Positions 54,115-64,000 of a DNA stretch of 64,000 nt are shown piece by piece. The notes under the pieces are model-generated. The model ran no database searches and was not told the origin of the DNA. It worked only from the letters and a program-made list of their open reading frames with translations. The number at the start of each line of letters is the position of its first letter. The stretch's first letter is position 1. The position numbers were made by a program, and so were the translations under genes. Origin of the DNA: Epiperipatus broadwayi (lineage: Eukaryota; Onychophora; Udeonychophora; Euonychophora; Peripatidae); contig JAQFVV010006643.1 of assembly GCA_028023455.1 (NCBI GenBank), forward strand, positions 62,001 through 126,000, written 5' to 3'.

Positions 54115-54117
<3 letters not shown>
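51943..54117 (+). mobile_element. Putative solo LTR / long noncoding repeat, copy 2
   Basis: Starts TGTAATG (51943-51949) and ends CATTACA (54111-54117), a 7-bp inverted terminus of the TG...CA type. It is flanked by ATATAT on both sides (51937-51942 and 54118-54123). It aligns with copy 1 (33334-35255) through GCATTTGAACCTAGAAAAATTTATAATGTAGGCAGATA, AATAAGCCACTGCCAGTAAT, GGCTAAAAGTTCGCAGTC and ATGCCCAAGGGCTAG. It is longer because about 315 bp around the GAGTATAGATCGGTTACATAGA block is duplicated (about 52370 and 52698). No ORF of note (a 91-codon minus frame at 52793-53068 is not conserved in copy 1). Long LTRs of this size occur in some Ty3/gypsy-like elements, but no internal coding region was found, so the class is inferred. 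Confidence 0.6.

Positions 54118-54151
<34 letters not shown>
54118..54151. repeat. (AT)n microsatellite
   Basis: About 17 AT units directly between the LTR-like repeat and the next repeat block. Confidence 0.95.
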
Positions 54152-54154
<3 letters not shown>

Positions 54155-54415
54155 AACCTTCTCCCAAGACCGCTGTACTATAAATGAATCATATCACATG
54201 TTTTAGGCACCATAATCAAATACTGTACCTTAGCTACAACCAATAATCATGCCATCCACATTGATCAGCATAATCACAACTGTAACCTGGCAACAGCCTT
54301 CATCTACTAAACAGTCATGTCACATTGGCAAGTGCCATAATCGCATCTGTAACCTAGCTTCCTGATCTAGCTGGTCACCAATGAATCATACCGCAAATTT
54401 TAATGATCAAATTCT
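54152..54415. repeat. Degenerate tandem repeat, about 55-75 bp, four units
   Basis: The phrase (C/T)TGTA(A)CC(T)...(C/G)CATAATC recurs with starts near 54153, 54226, 54281 and 54349 (TGTAACCTTCT, TGTACCTTAGCT, TGTAACCTGGC, TGTAACCTAGCT). Each is followed by an AATCAT-containing stretch. A related single unit begins at 23713. Confidence 0.6.
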
Positions 54416-57400
54416 CTTATGGAACCTAACGTATTCACACGATCAAGAATATAAGCATGAAGAAACAAAAATGCAAAACTAACGAAAATGATTCCTGGAT
54501 TGAATAAAACTAGCATGAAACTGTCGATCTAAAGAAGATCACAAGGCAACTAATAAAGATAAAAACTTCTGGTCCAACCAGCTCTAAAATCCACACAAAC
54601 AAAATGTGACGAGTTAAATTTGATATTCAGCAAATTAATAAATAACTAATAATTATATGTCTGGAGTGATTATGAAATTAAACTTATAAATGAAATGATA
54701 AGTAAATTATGATGTAGATGACTAAATGGATGATAGCAAGAAATAATAATTAAATAGAGGAATGAAATGAGTCTAAGCATGAAGAGAAAAGAACGAAGAT
54801 GTATGAGAATACTGAATGATTAAGATGATGATAGAATAAGAGTTAATGAATAGATAAGTTGATAAAAAAATAAAAGTTAATGTATGATCAATCAATTATA
54901 ATAATGAATTAATGTCAAATGAGAATGAATAAATAAAAGAATGGATCAAGATAAAATTGAAGAAAAATGTTAATGATGGAGACTGAAATCTTAAACTATA
55001 AACTAATATAGTATTAAGTGATAAAAGTAGGGATTTCAAGCTTGACACAACCAGAATATTATCATGAAGTTAAAACAAACTATACATTTTATACCAAATG
55101 AAAATAATTTGCATCTTAAAGCTTTGTTGACTTTCATAAAACAGTGCAAGTAATCTATTTCAAGTCTAACTATAACAATTGACTAAATATAAATTTCATT
55201 ACAAATTTAAATTGTATCTCGAAATTTAACAACTAATTCTTCTCAGGGTTCAAACACTCAAAATCATTATATAAATTATATTTGGATCAGTAAGAGGGAT
55301 TTTACTACTACCCAAACATAATGCACAAAACAGCTCTTAATATAAACTCAAATTAAGAATTATATTTAGCAGTTACTCATAAACTTTCTAACTAATATAA
55401 ACTTTAAAATTTATGACTGGGAATGACTTTTTAATAATTAAAATCAATAACTTACCAAATTCCCTTTCTTCACTTATTATAAACCATGTGATCAAGATCA
55501 GTGAATGACAGCTTTATGGATTTAACTAAATCAATTAAATCAATATTATGTTTAGTGTTTAATATATTACTTAAAACAATCTGTATTTTAAGTTATTAAC
55601 ATTTTAATTATTGTGTGATGATGCATTAGATGTACCAATAAATTATAAGACTTACCAAAACTATTATAATATAGCATAATATAGTTAATAGTACTATATT
55701 AGTTGATGATGATTTCAATTTATGATCTTCTGCTAGGTTGATAGCAATAACAATAATAGTGTATAGATGTGGTAATTAGCAATAAGACTACATGCAACTA
55801 CATAAATTTTTAAATACAACAAACTTTATTTACACTATGTACAAATTTTTAATTCACAGATATGGCATGAAATAAAACTAATCTACTAAAATAATTTATG
55901 GATGGGACAAATACTTATTATCCCCTTGACCATATATTCAGCAAATGATACAACCAAGTAGAAAATAATGTTCAAAATATCATTTGATACTCTTTGGTAT
56001 ATTTATAGAATCAGATAATAAAACCTATTTAAGCTGCACTAGCACTTAAATTCCATAATAGCAGTATATTTAGAACTCTAGGATATGCACAAAGTTTAAA
56101 TTTAGAATTCCAACATTATAAAGTATTTCATTATCCCAAAGCCCTATCTTTTATCAGAATATGATAAGGGTAATTATCATATTCTGTGCAATTACTAACT
56201 TATTTAACTTTGAAATGAATAAGTTTAGTGCATTAAATGAAGACCAGACATTAAAAGTCAAATACACATAGATTTCATTAAGCATTACCTATGTCCCAAG
56301 CTCAACCCTTGAATATGTAACTGATCTTACAATTTTATTGTCACATCGTTATTTGATGAAAATGAATCCATTCTGCCAATGTGCATCTCTTACTTGTACA
56401 TCTAAAATTTTCCACAATCATTAATCGATTCTGGTTTGGTTTATCAGTACCGATGATGATCATACAACATCATAAACACTATTTCAATTAAGAAAACACT
56501 ATGCTAGATCAGTGTTCCCAACTCTAATATTGTTTTTATACTTGCTATATGATCTGGACCTATTGTACTTCACCATACACGGTGGAAAAACTATCTCTAT
56601 ATTATCATGAGGAATTTAACACTAAGATGGGAGACTTTATAAAAACAACATGACAGTTGTATAATAATATATGGCTGATTCTATACCTCTCTATGGGTAT
56701 ACATACATGTGTGGGCCTTGCCTCACCACGAAAAGACTAGAATTCAAACCATAGATATCCTTTCTTTTTAGGATTATTTATACTAATGAGCATTAATTAC
56801 TACTCAGATTCTACCCATCTTTTCTCTCATGAAATTAGCCATAGGTGACACTCCATCAGCCTATGCTCCATATAAATATTAATATATTGGATGCCATTCA
56901 ATTGGAACATCCCATTAACTAAAAACTGTCACTAGTCATTCTCAAATTATAGCAAGATAAAAACAATACCAACAATAACAGTGAAAATCTACGTATTCCA
57001 TTTTATAATGTAAACTCATTAATGTATTAACAGCCAAATCAAAATACCTATGTCCAATGATCGTTAATCATTTTAGAATGACAACTATATTTTTATTAAA
57101 GAGAGCACAATGGATTTAAACAATAAAGATCAAACCTGTATTTGTATTCAAAGTGGACACATTCACTTCTATAGCAAATTACAAAATGAAAAAGGTTTAT
57201 ATCAAATTTTCTTTTATATCAGAAAATAATTCAGTCATGCCAATATAGATATTTTTGATAAAATGTCTGTACATTTACCTTTTTTTATATATACCTTAAA
57301 ATTAGTTTTAGACTATGAGAGAAGTAAATATTTTTTATCACTCTCTCTAAATAAATGATATATATATTCTCCGGTTTTCTCTTAACTAAAAAAAAAAAAC

Positions 57401-59719
57401 ATACATAAAATAGATATATATATATTACACCTTTCTTTTCTTGAACTTAATATATATATTTTTCATGCCACAGTAAAATGCATAGGTTTTATAAACAAAA
57501 TTTCTAAACAACACATTATGTAAGTAATATATATAACACAGCAGTAATAAAAAAAAATAATAAGAGTACACTTTTATCCATTAAAATTTTATATTCTGTT
57601 CATCCAATTTATTTTGTCCTGGTGAGTTAGAATAATAAAAACGACTCTTAAGAATGAATATTGTGGTTAGCAAAACATTCCCGATAACGCATATATATTT
57701 TATTCTCCTGTGGGGTGTGAAATGAGCAAATTTTAAGACTTATCCAAAAGTAAAATTATTTAATGGCTTTAGTCTCGGGAATTACCAAAGTGATGAAAAT
57801 TCATACTTCCAATTGTAGCATAGTTAAAAAATAAGTTTATCTAATTTTCTCTAGATAATTTTCCTACAATTAATTCTTTAGATTATTGGAATCTTCAAAA
57901 CAAACTTTTTAAAATCTTTATTGATTTATTTGGTAAGCGTTTCAAATGAAATATAACAAAAATCATTTATTACTTTTAAGATCAAGATAATTTTTCCTTG
58001 AAAAATTAATGGAATTTGATTACAAGTAGCATATTTATATTTCCCTTTCTTTTAAAACTGTGGGTTAATTTTATTCTTCCCTACACAATAATACATATAT
58101 GTGTAGCTGTATTTAAACAGTCAGGGCATATTCCAATATTGTAAACATTATTATAACAGTGGTGTATATTTCTCAATAAAAATTCAAAAAGTAAATATTT
58201 ATTTCACTTCATTCCTATTAGAAAAGTATGATGTGATTATCAATATAAATAAAATTATCTAATTATCACTTTGACATTTTTAGCACTTTAACCAATTGGT
58301 AAATGATCATTTCTTTCATTACATAGGTTCCCGCGATAAAAATACGCAGACAATATAGAGAATGAAATCACGCAATTATTTTCATTTTTTTTTATTTTAC
58401 TAAAAGTTAGATTATTTCAAAATGACTTTTAAATTTATTTACTATATGTCATATATAACACTTGTTTTAAAATCATTTCGAATTATTATTTTTTTTTCCT
58501 TGATATTTTTACTTTATAAGCACAATCTTGTTCTGCTGGATAACAAGACTAGCGTGTGAAATATAAACATTATCAATTTTTTTAGTCTACTTATAAATGA
58601 TTTGCATGTCATTTCCAAAGAAGATATTTTAAAAATATACATAACATAAAAGCAAAGGCTTACTTTTTCTTGAATTTTCCTGGGTTTAAAGCAGTACTTA
58701 TTCAAATAAAAACATATCTCCATGGTTTTAATTTCCTTCGCCAGTATGAATCCTAGGAAATGTGCAGTGGTGGAAATGGCTTAAAATGATAGCAAGATTT
58801 TAAGATTTCTTATTCAAACATTTTTAGATAGCAAGGTAATCTACTTCCATACAATTAGGATTTCAGAATTTTGCTTATTTTTAATTTTTTTCTTATTTTA
58901 AATCAGAGCTGAGGTTTGTGTTTACTTGGTTCTTGTTTTTCTTAATTAGTCCCCCCCCCTATAGCTTTGTTAAAACATATATAGCTTTTATTATATTGCA
59001 CTCTGGGAGTGAATTGGCCAATGATTTTGGGTATGCATAATTAGTATTACCCCCTCTGGCTTCATTTTTAATAACTATCCATTATTACTTAAGACAGCTT
59101 TGTGTTTAGTACTAAAAAAATATGCTTAAATAATTTACTATAATGATTTATTTTACAAGATTTATAAATTTGATTTAATTGTTTATTTCTTTCAATTGCT
59201 ATTCAAAACTAATAAAATAGCAATGTATTTATCTACCAAATAATACTAATACTTTTAAATTGTTATTTTAGTCTAGTCAGAGCCTAGACTGGGTTTGAAA
59301 TCTAATCTCCACTTAAGCAAATTTTCCAGTGCATTCAAAACAATCTCTATTGAAAACCATTCATTAAAATTTTAATGCCAAATATATTATTCAGGTTTAA
59401 AATTTTGGATTATTTATTACAGGGACCTAAATAAAAGATCACAATATATATATATCAATGTAGATTCAAAAAAAGTATAAAAATAGCAATTTTTAAAATA
59501 CAAATTTGATAATAATAAAAATGTAAAATTAGAATTGATTTATTTAGAATTAATTTATATATATGAATTAATTTTGCATTTTAAGGTAAAAACAGTTTTT
59601 AAAAATAAATTTAAAAATTAAACCTGAAAAATAATCTAAATAAATTTTTGGCAAATATTTTTATAAAAAAAAATTAAAAGTAAACATTTTAATATTTCCA
59701 AATGCAGATCTATTTTTAT
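54416..59719. other. Long gene-free AT-rich stretch
   Basis: Read on both strands. No ORF above chance length, no recognised element and no RNA gene. Part of it (54416-57000) is a little less extreme in composition and may be an old transposon interior, but nothing identifies it. Short (AT)n tracts lie at about 57414-57425 and 59445-59455. Confidence 0.5.
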
Positions 59720-59728
59720 AAAAAGTAT

Positions 59729-61691
59729 CATCATCATCATCAACCATTATCAATCCACTGCAGGATGAAGGTCTCTCCAAGTTTAATCCATCTTCTCCTA
59801 TCTTTACTTCTCTTCTCCACATCACCCCTACACACTTTCTTATTTCATCCATCCATCTCCCATGTGGTCTCTTTCTGGGTCTTTTACAATCTCTTGGAAT
59901 CCAGTTTAAAATTTCAATTGTCCATCCATTATCATCTCTTCTAGCAATATGTCCAGCCCAACTGCACTTCAATCTTTTAATTTTTTCAATGAGGTCAGTA
60001 ACACCTGTTTGTTCTCTTACCCATACATTGCATTTTCGATATCTTCTTGTTACTCCCAACATACATCTCTCCATACTTCTTCGAGTGGTCTGAAGTCTCT
60101 TTATTGCTCTTCTATTAAGTGTCCAAGTCTCAGATCCATAAGTAAGAACTGGTAAAACATATTTGTTAAAAACCTTCCTCTTCAAACACATAGGCATATT
60201 TCCTTTTAGTATCAAGTTATTTCTACCAAAAGCACTCCAACCAAGTTTAATTCTATGATTAATTTCCTCCATTATGTTTCCATTTGTATTAATAATCTGA
60301 CCAAGGTATTTGTAACTGTTAACTTCTTCTAATTCATCATAATCAATCTTTATTTTCATATTTTGAGCAAATCGATTAAACATTACTTTAGTCTTTTTAA
60401 CATTTATCTTTAGTCCTACTTTCCTACTTTCATCTGATAATTTCTGCAACATATCCTGCAGCTCTGAAGCATTATTTGCAAAAACAACTACATCACCTGC
60501 AAAATCTAAATGACTTAAATAATCTCCATTTACTTTCACTCCTTTAGTTTCCCATTTTAATCCACAAAATACTTCTTGCAGCACTGCTGTAAAAAGTTTT
60601 AGAGATATGGAGTCACCTTGTCTTACACCTTTCTCAATGTTGACTTTTCCAGTCTCATTATGTAATCTAATTGTGCTGTTGCATTTTGATAAATATTCTT
60701 TAAAATATGACAATATCCTGGATCTATACCTTGATGATCCAATGCTTTAATCACTGAAGAAATGTTTATAGAATCAAATGCCTTTTCATAATCTACAAAT
60801 CCAAAACATAACAACAACTCATATTCATTTGTCCTTTCTATAACTTCTCTCAACACCTGGATATGATCTATTGTACTAAAACCACTTTTAAATCCAGCTT
60901 GTTCTCTTGGTTGGTGGAAATCCAATGTTCTCTGTAGACGAGTTGCAATTATCTTGGTAAAAATTTTATATAAAACTGATAAAAGGCTGATAGGTCTGTA
61001 ATTTCTAATATCTTTTTTATCACCTTTTTAAAATATTAATATTATTACTGCATTCTTCCAATCATCCGGTACATCTTTATCATTTAGACATTTGGTATAT
61101 AACTTTGCTAAAAAAATTTCTATTTCTTCACCTGCTTCTTTTAATATATCAATTATAATTCCATCATTACCTGGAGCCTGTCCTTTCTTCATACATTTAA
61201 TTGCATGTCTCACTTCTTCATTTAAAATTCTGGGCAATTCGGAAGATGTAATAGATATAGGAGGTACTTCTTCTTTATTACTATATAATTCTTGATAAAA
61301 ATCTTCTACCAATTTCATGATGTCATCTGTCATCTCTTTTTTTAGTAATAATTCCATCTTTTTTTCTTATTGCAGATATAAATTTTCTACCAATACCAAA
61401 ATGTTGTTTTATATTCTTAAGACTTTTATTTTCTTCTACAGCTTTTTTTGCTAGTTCACAGTTATACTTTCTTATATCATTTTCAATTCTTTTCCGCACC
61501 ATTTTACAAAATTCGAGATATTCAATTCTTTTTAATGCATCATTTTTGTATATCTTCATATTCCTTCTTTTCTTCATAAATTCTCTAGTCTCAGTAGAAA
61601 TTTTATTGGTCAATTGCTGCTTTTTTCTACCAGCTATCTTTGTTGCAGTTTTTAAAAGTGTATCAGTTATTTTCATATTAATTTCATTCAA
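59729..61691 (-). pseudogene. RTE reverse transcriptase, copy A
   Basis: The polymerase part that copies element RNA at the nicked target. In order on the minus strand: a basic linker (61691-61323); 'GQAPGNDGIIIDILKEAG' and 'DVPDDWKNAVIIL' (61357-61030); RNYRPISLLS (about 61000); QAGFKSGFSTIDHI; motif A FVDYEKAFDS (about 60795-60765); motif B GVRQGDSIS (about 60627-60600); motif C; then KTKVMFN, YKYLGQIINTNG, LPVLTYGSETWTL, GHIARRDD and RPHGRWMDEI. The frame then runs into the Asp-rich (GATGAT) tail. Defects: TAA at 61028-61030; frameshifts near 61336 and 60660-60710; motif C reads FAGD, with GGT (60495-60497) replacing the first catalytic aspartate codon. Not functional. Confidence 0.92.
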
Positions 61692-61704
61692 ATCTGAATC
61701 ATGT

Positions 61705-62703
61705 TCAAAATCTACTAAATACTTGAAACCGATTTGTAAGTTCTAATTTAAATTCATTAGAATGTTTCTGAAGATTAGGAATATCAACTGTAAATATTGT
61801 TTTTCTTAATAATTTTTGTCTCTCTAGTTTTACATTAACACATATCTTACACCTTACTAATCGATGATCACTTCCTGTGTTAAATTTATTAAGAACATTA
61901 CAATCTTGAAATATGTATTTCCTGTTAGTCAAAATATAATCCAATTCTGCTGTACCTTCATTTGGATGCTTCCATGTCCATTTCCTTTTAACATTTTTCT
62001 CAAAAAAAGAATTCATAATATAAAGTTTTTCTTTTTCTGCAAACTCCACAAGTCTATGTCCTCTCTTATTTCTATTACCATAACCAAAATTACCTATAGC
62101 ACTTTAATCTTTCATTTGTTTACCAATTCTAGCATTAAAGTCTTCCATAACAATTGTAAAATGTTGTTTACTCTGATCAAAAGCCTTTTGTACATCCATA
62201 TAAAAATCTTCTACTACTTCATCACTATGAGAACTTGTTGGGGCATAAAGCTGAATTATCTGCATTTGGTATCTGCTATTAAGTTGTATAACTAATCTTG
62301 CCACTCTGTCCGATACACCATCAATCTCCACAATATTGTTCTTCCACTTTTTATTTATAATGAATCCTACTCCACTCGTATTTCCAATATTTGTGCCTTT
62401 ATAATAGAGTATATGTCCACTTTTTAAATCAATTGTCTCTTCACCTTTTCTTCTAACTTCACAAAGTCCAATAATGTCCCATTTAATATAAGAAAGTTCT
62501 TCTTCTAATTCTTGTAATCTTTCTTCACTTGAAAGTGATCTGCAGTTGTAAGTACCTAAATAAAAAGTCATTATCAAATGGCAGCCTGGGTCCACAATCA
62601 GGGGATTCTTAGCACCCTCTGCCTTCGTCCACCAACCACTGCCTTGGTTGGTGATTTTACAGCCTCCTGGGAATAAGGGCCATGCTTTATTTTTGTCTGT
62701 CAT
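61705..62703 (-). pseudogene. RTE endonuclease domain (APE-like), copy A
   Basis: Encodes the apurinic-endonuclease-like domain that nicks target DNA to prime reverse transcription. Family motifs are visible: TYNCRS (residues 51-56; Asn53), GLCEVRR (Glu82), QLYAPTSSH (151-159), EDFNA (187-191) and, after the stop, GSDHRLV with the catalytic Asp-His pair. An in-frame TAA (62104-62106) splits it after KQMKD. Copy B has GAA there, so this is a later nonsense change. The usual G before DFNA is Glu here; copy B keeps Gly. The residues before 'MTFYLGTYN' (1-44) may be 5' UTR, so translation could start at Met45. A frameshift at about 61712-61730 follows. Confidence 0.9.
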
Positions 62704-63040
62704 AATTGTATATATATATTGGAAAAATATTTATCATTTACCCGAACATTCATTCTGCCTTATCAGGCACTGAGAAGAAAGACCATGGTGTTTCTTGATC
62801 TTAAACTCAGAGGTAAACAGCCAATAAACTCACCACACTGGCTAATGCATGTTGGTGAGCAGTCCATCCAGGTTCATATACTATATGAATGATCACACAG
62901 TAATAACAGCTGCAACGACAAGAATGTATGGAGTGGACATTAGGAATTTGCCCTGCTTGGTTCCTTTAAGGCCTCCAAGAGGAATCAAAGGGTCTCCTTT
63001 CAGTTAATAGCAAACTCCTTTCTGCAGCCAAAAAAAGTAT

Positions 63041-64000
63041 ATTCATAACTATTTTTTTACTTTTTAATGGAAGTAAAGAAAAAATATTATTTTATAAATA
63101 TGACAATATTACAAAAAATAATATTCAATTCAAAACAAATAAAGAAATAAACAATTAAATAAATTTTATTGATATCAGAATAAATAAAATTGTAAAAAAA
63201 GAGAGATTATAAATTGAAACTAGTATATGTAAAAGAAATACTTATCATGATTTATTGACAATTTTGAGATCAAGTATAAATTATATACACAATATTAAAA
63301 AACTAATTCATATAAAAAAGTAGGTAATAATAATAAAACGATAATAATAATGACAACAACAACAAATAACAATTACTCACTAAGTATCACAAAAGAACTC
63401 ATTAATAAAAGATAGATATATAATTCATAGTAATTTTTAAAATTTTTAAAAAATTAATAAAAAAATATATATAATAGTTTTAAATTTAATTACTTTACAT
63501 ATAATAAATAAAGAAAATTATAAAAAACTAAGTAATAAATAAAAAAATCTAATATAAAAATAAAATACACAAAAAGAAAATAAACATGGATAATTTACTA
63601 AGCAATAAAAAATAATTAATTTATAAAATTAAAATAGTAAATATAAGAATAAATATTTAAATTTTTAATATAAAAGTAAAAATCAATTACATGGGAACTA
63701 TTAAGTTCAAATCAAAAAACAGACTAAAACCATATATATATAACTCTGAAATATGTAAATATATAATAAAAATTATAAGATTAAAATATGTAAAAATATA
63801 ACACTTTTTCATAAAAAAATTATATAAAAAGAAATTAACCTCTACTTAACAAAAAAGGTAAAAAGAACCTGGATTTATATATATATAATTAAATAAAATT
63901 TTTAGATTAGATATAAGATTAAAGGAAGTTAATGTAAAATTCAAAATTGAAGTTATAAATAAATAACAAAATTTAAACATTTTTTGTTTATTCTAAAAGT
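63041..64000. other. Extremely AT-rich DNA, no gene seen
   Basis: A-rich plus strand with an impure trinucleotide patch (AATAATAAT / AACAACAAC, about 63325-63375). Nothing else is supported. Confidence 0.55.

Larger units (their letters stand above)
59720..63040 (-). mobile_element. RTE-clade LINE, nearly full length, copy A
   Basis: A complete-looking non-LTR retrotransposon of about 3.3 kb, the normal size for RTE elements, read on the minus strand. The 5' end is GGCTGCAGAAAGG (about 63029 downward), with about 330 bp of 5' UTR. One broken coding region runs from endonuclease to reverse transcriptase. The 3' end is CTGCAGTGGATTGATAATGG followed by (GATGAT)n (59729-59741), the hallmark RTE tail instead of poly(A). 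AAAAAGTAT lies at both ends (59720-59728 and 63032-63040), a plausible 9-bp target-site duplication. It is inactivated by at least two stops, about three frameshifts and a changed catalytic box. The 5' UTR match to copy B (38258 on) supports the 5' boundary. Confidence 0.93.

Noticed and set aside
59702-60155. Plus-strand ORFs over the RTE element (also 61092, 61546 and 61864)
   Set aside because: Antisense shadows of the minus-strand RTE coding region.

Overview
This is an intergenic, repeat-dominated stretch of a very AT-rich metazoan nuclear genome. I estimate roughly three quarters A+T by eye. The evidence for an animal genome is the non-LTR retrotransposons with target-site duplications, tRNA-derived SINEs with A-tails, long (AAT)n and (AT)n microsatellites, large foldback repeats, and the absence of dense long ORFs. 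The RTE-clade LINE, with its CAGTGGATTGATAATGG-(GATGAT)n type of 3' end, is common in invertebrates. I cannot fix the species or phylum. No conserved host gene is recognisable.

Left part (1-27.5 kb): mostly featureless AT-rich DNA. It holds a faint LINE-like relic on the minus strand (about 1.8-2.9 kb), copies of a foldback family (3.7 and 10.2-10.6 kb), a 165-bp (AAT)n array (6.8-7.0 kb), and one unexplained 161-codon ORF with a membrane segment (12.27-12.76 kb). It also holds a decayed coding-like stretch (15.5-17.2 kb), a near-perfect 243-bp hairpin (19.0-19.2 kb), a SINE (20.8 kb) and a 66-bp tandem repeat (24.9-25.1 kb).

Middle (27.5-46.2 kb): a 5'-truncated LINE 3' end with a 14-bp target-site duplication (27563-28519) lies directly against a 0.77-kb foldback element. 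A 1.9-kb putative solo LTR (33.3-35.3 kb) and a second long (AAT)n array follow. A decayed RTE copy (38.26-43.73 kb) is split by about 2.5 kb of other DNA that carries its own SINE. After it come a minus-strand coding-like retrocopy candidate (43.9-44.6 kb) and more hairpins.

Right part (46-64 kb): a SINE with a textbook 16-bp target-site duplication (48.63-48.77 kb), a degenerate roughly 0.35-kb tandem repeat (49.6-50.4 kb), and a second copy of the putative solo LTR (51.94-54.12 kb). The last element is an almost full-length RTE retrotransposon on the minus strand (59.72-63.04 kb). Its endonuclease and reverse transcriptase are readable, but it is killed by stops, frameshifts and a changed catalytic residue.

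The genes here work together only as parasites. The RTE-type machinery is a plausible, unproven source of SINE mobilisation, and the order of nesting gives a relative chronology of insertions.
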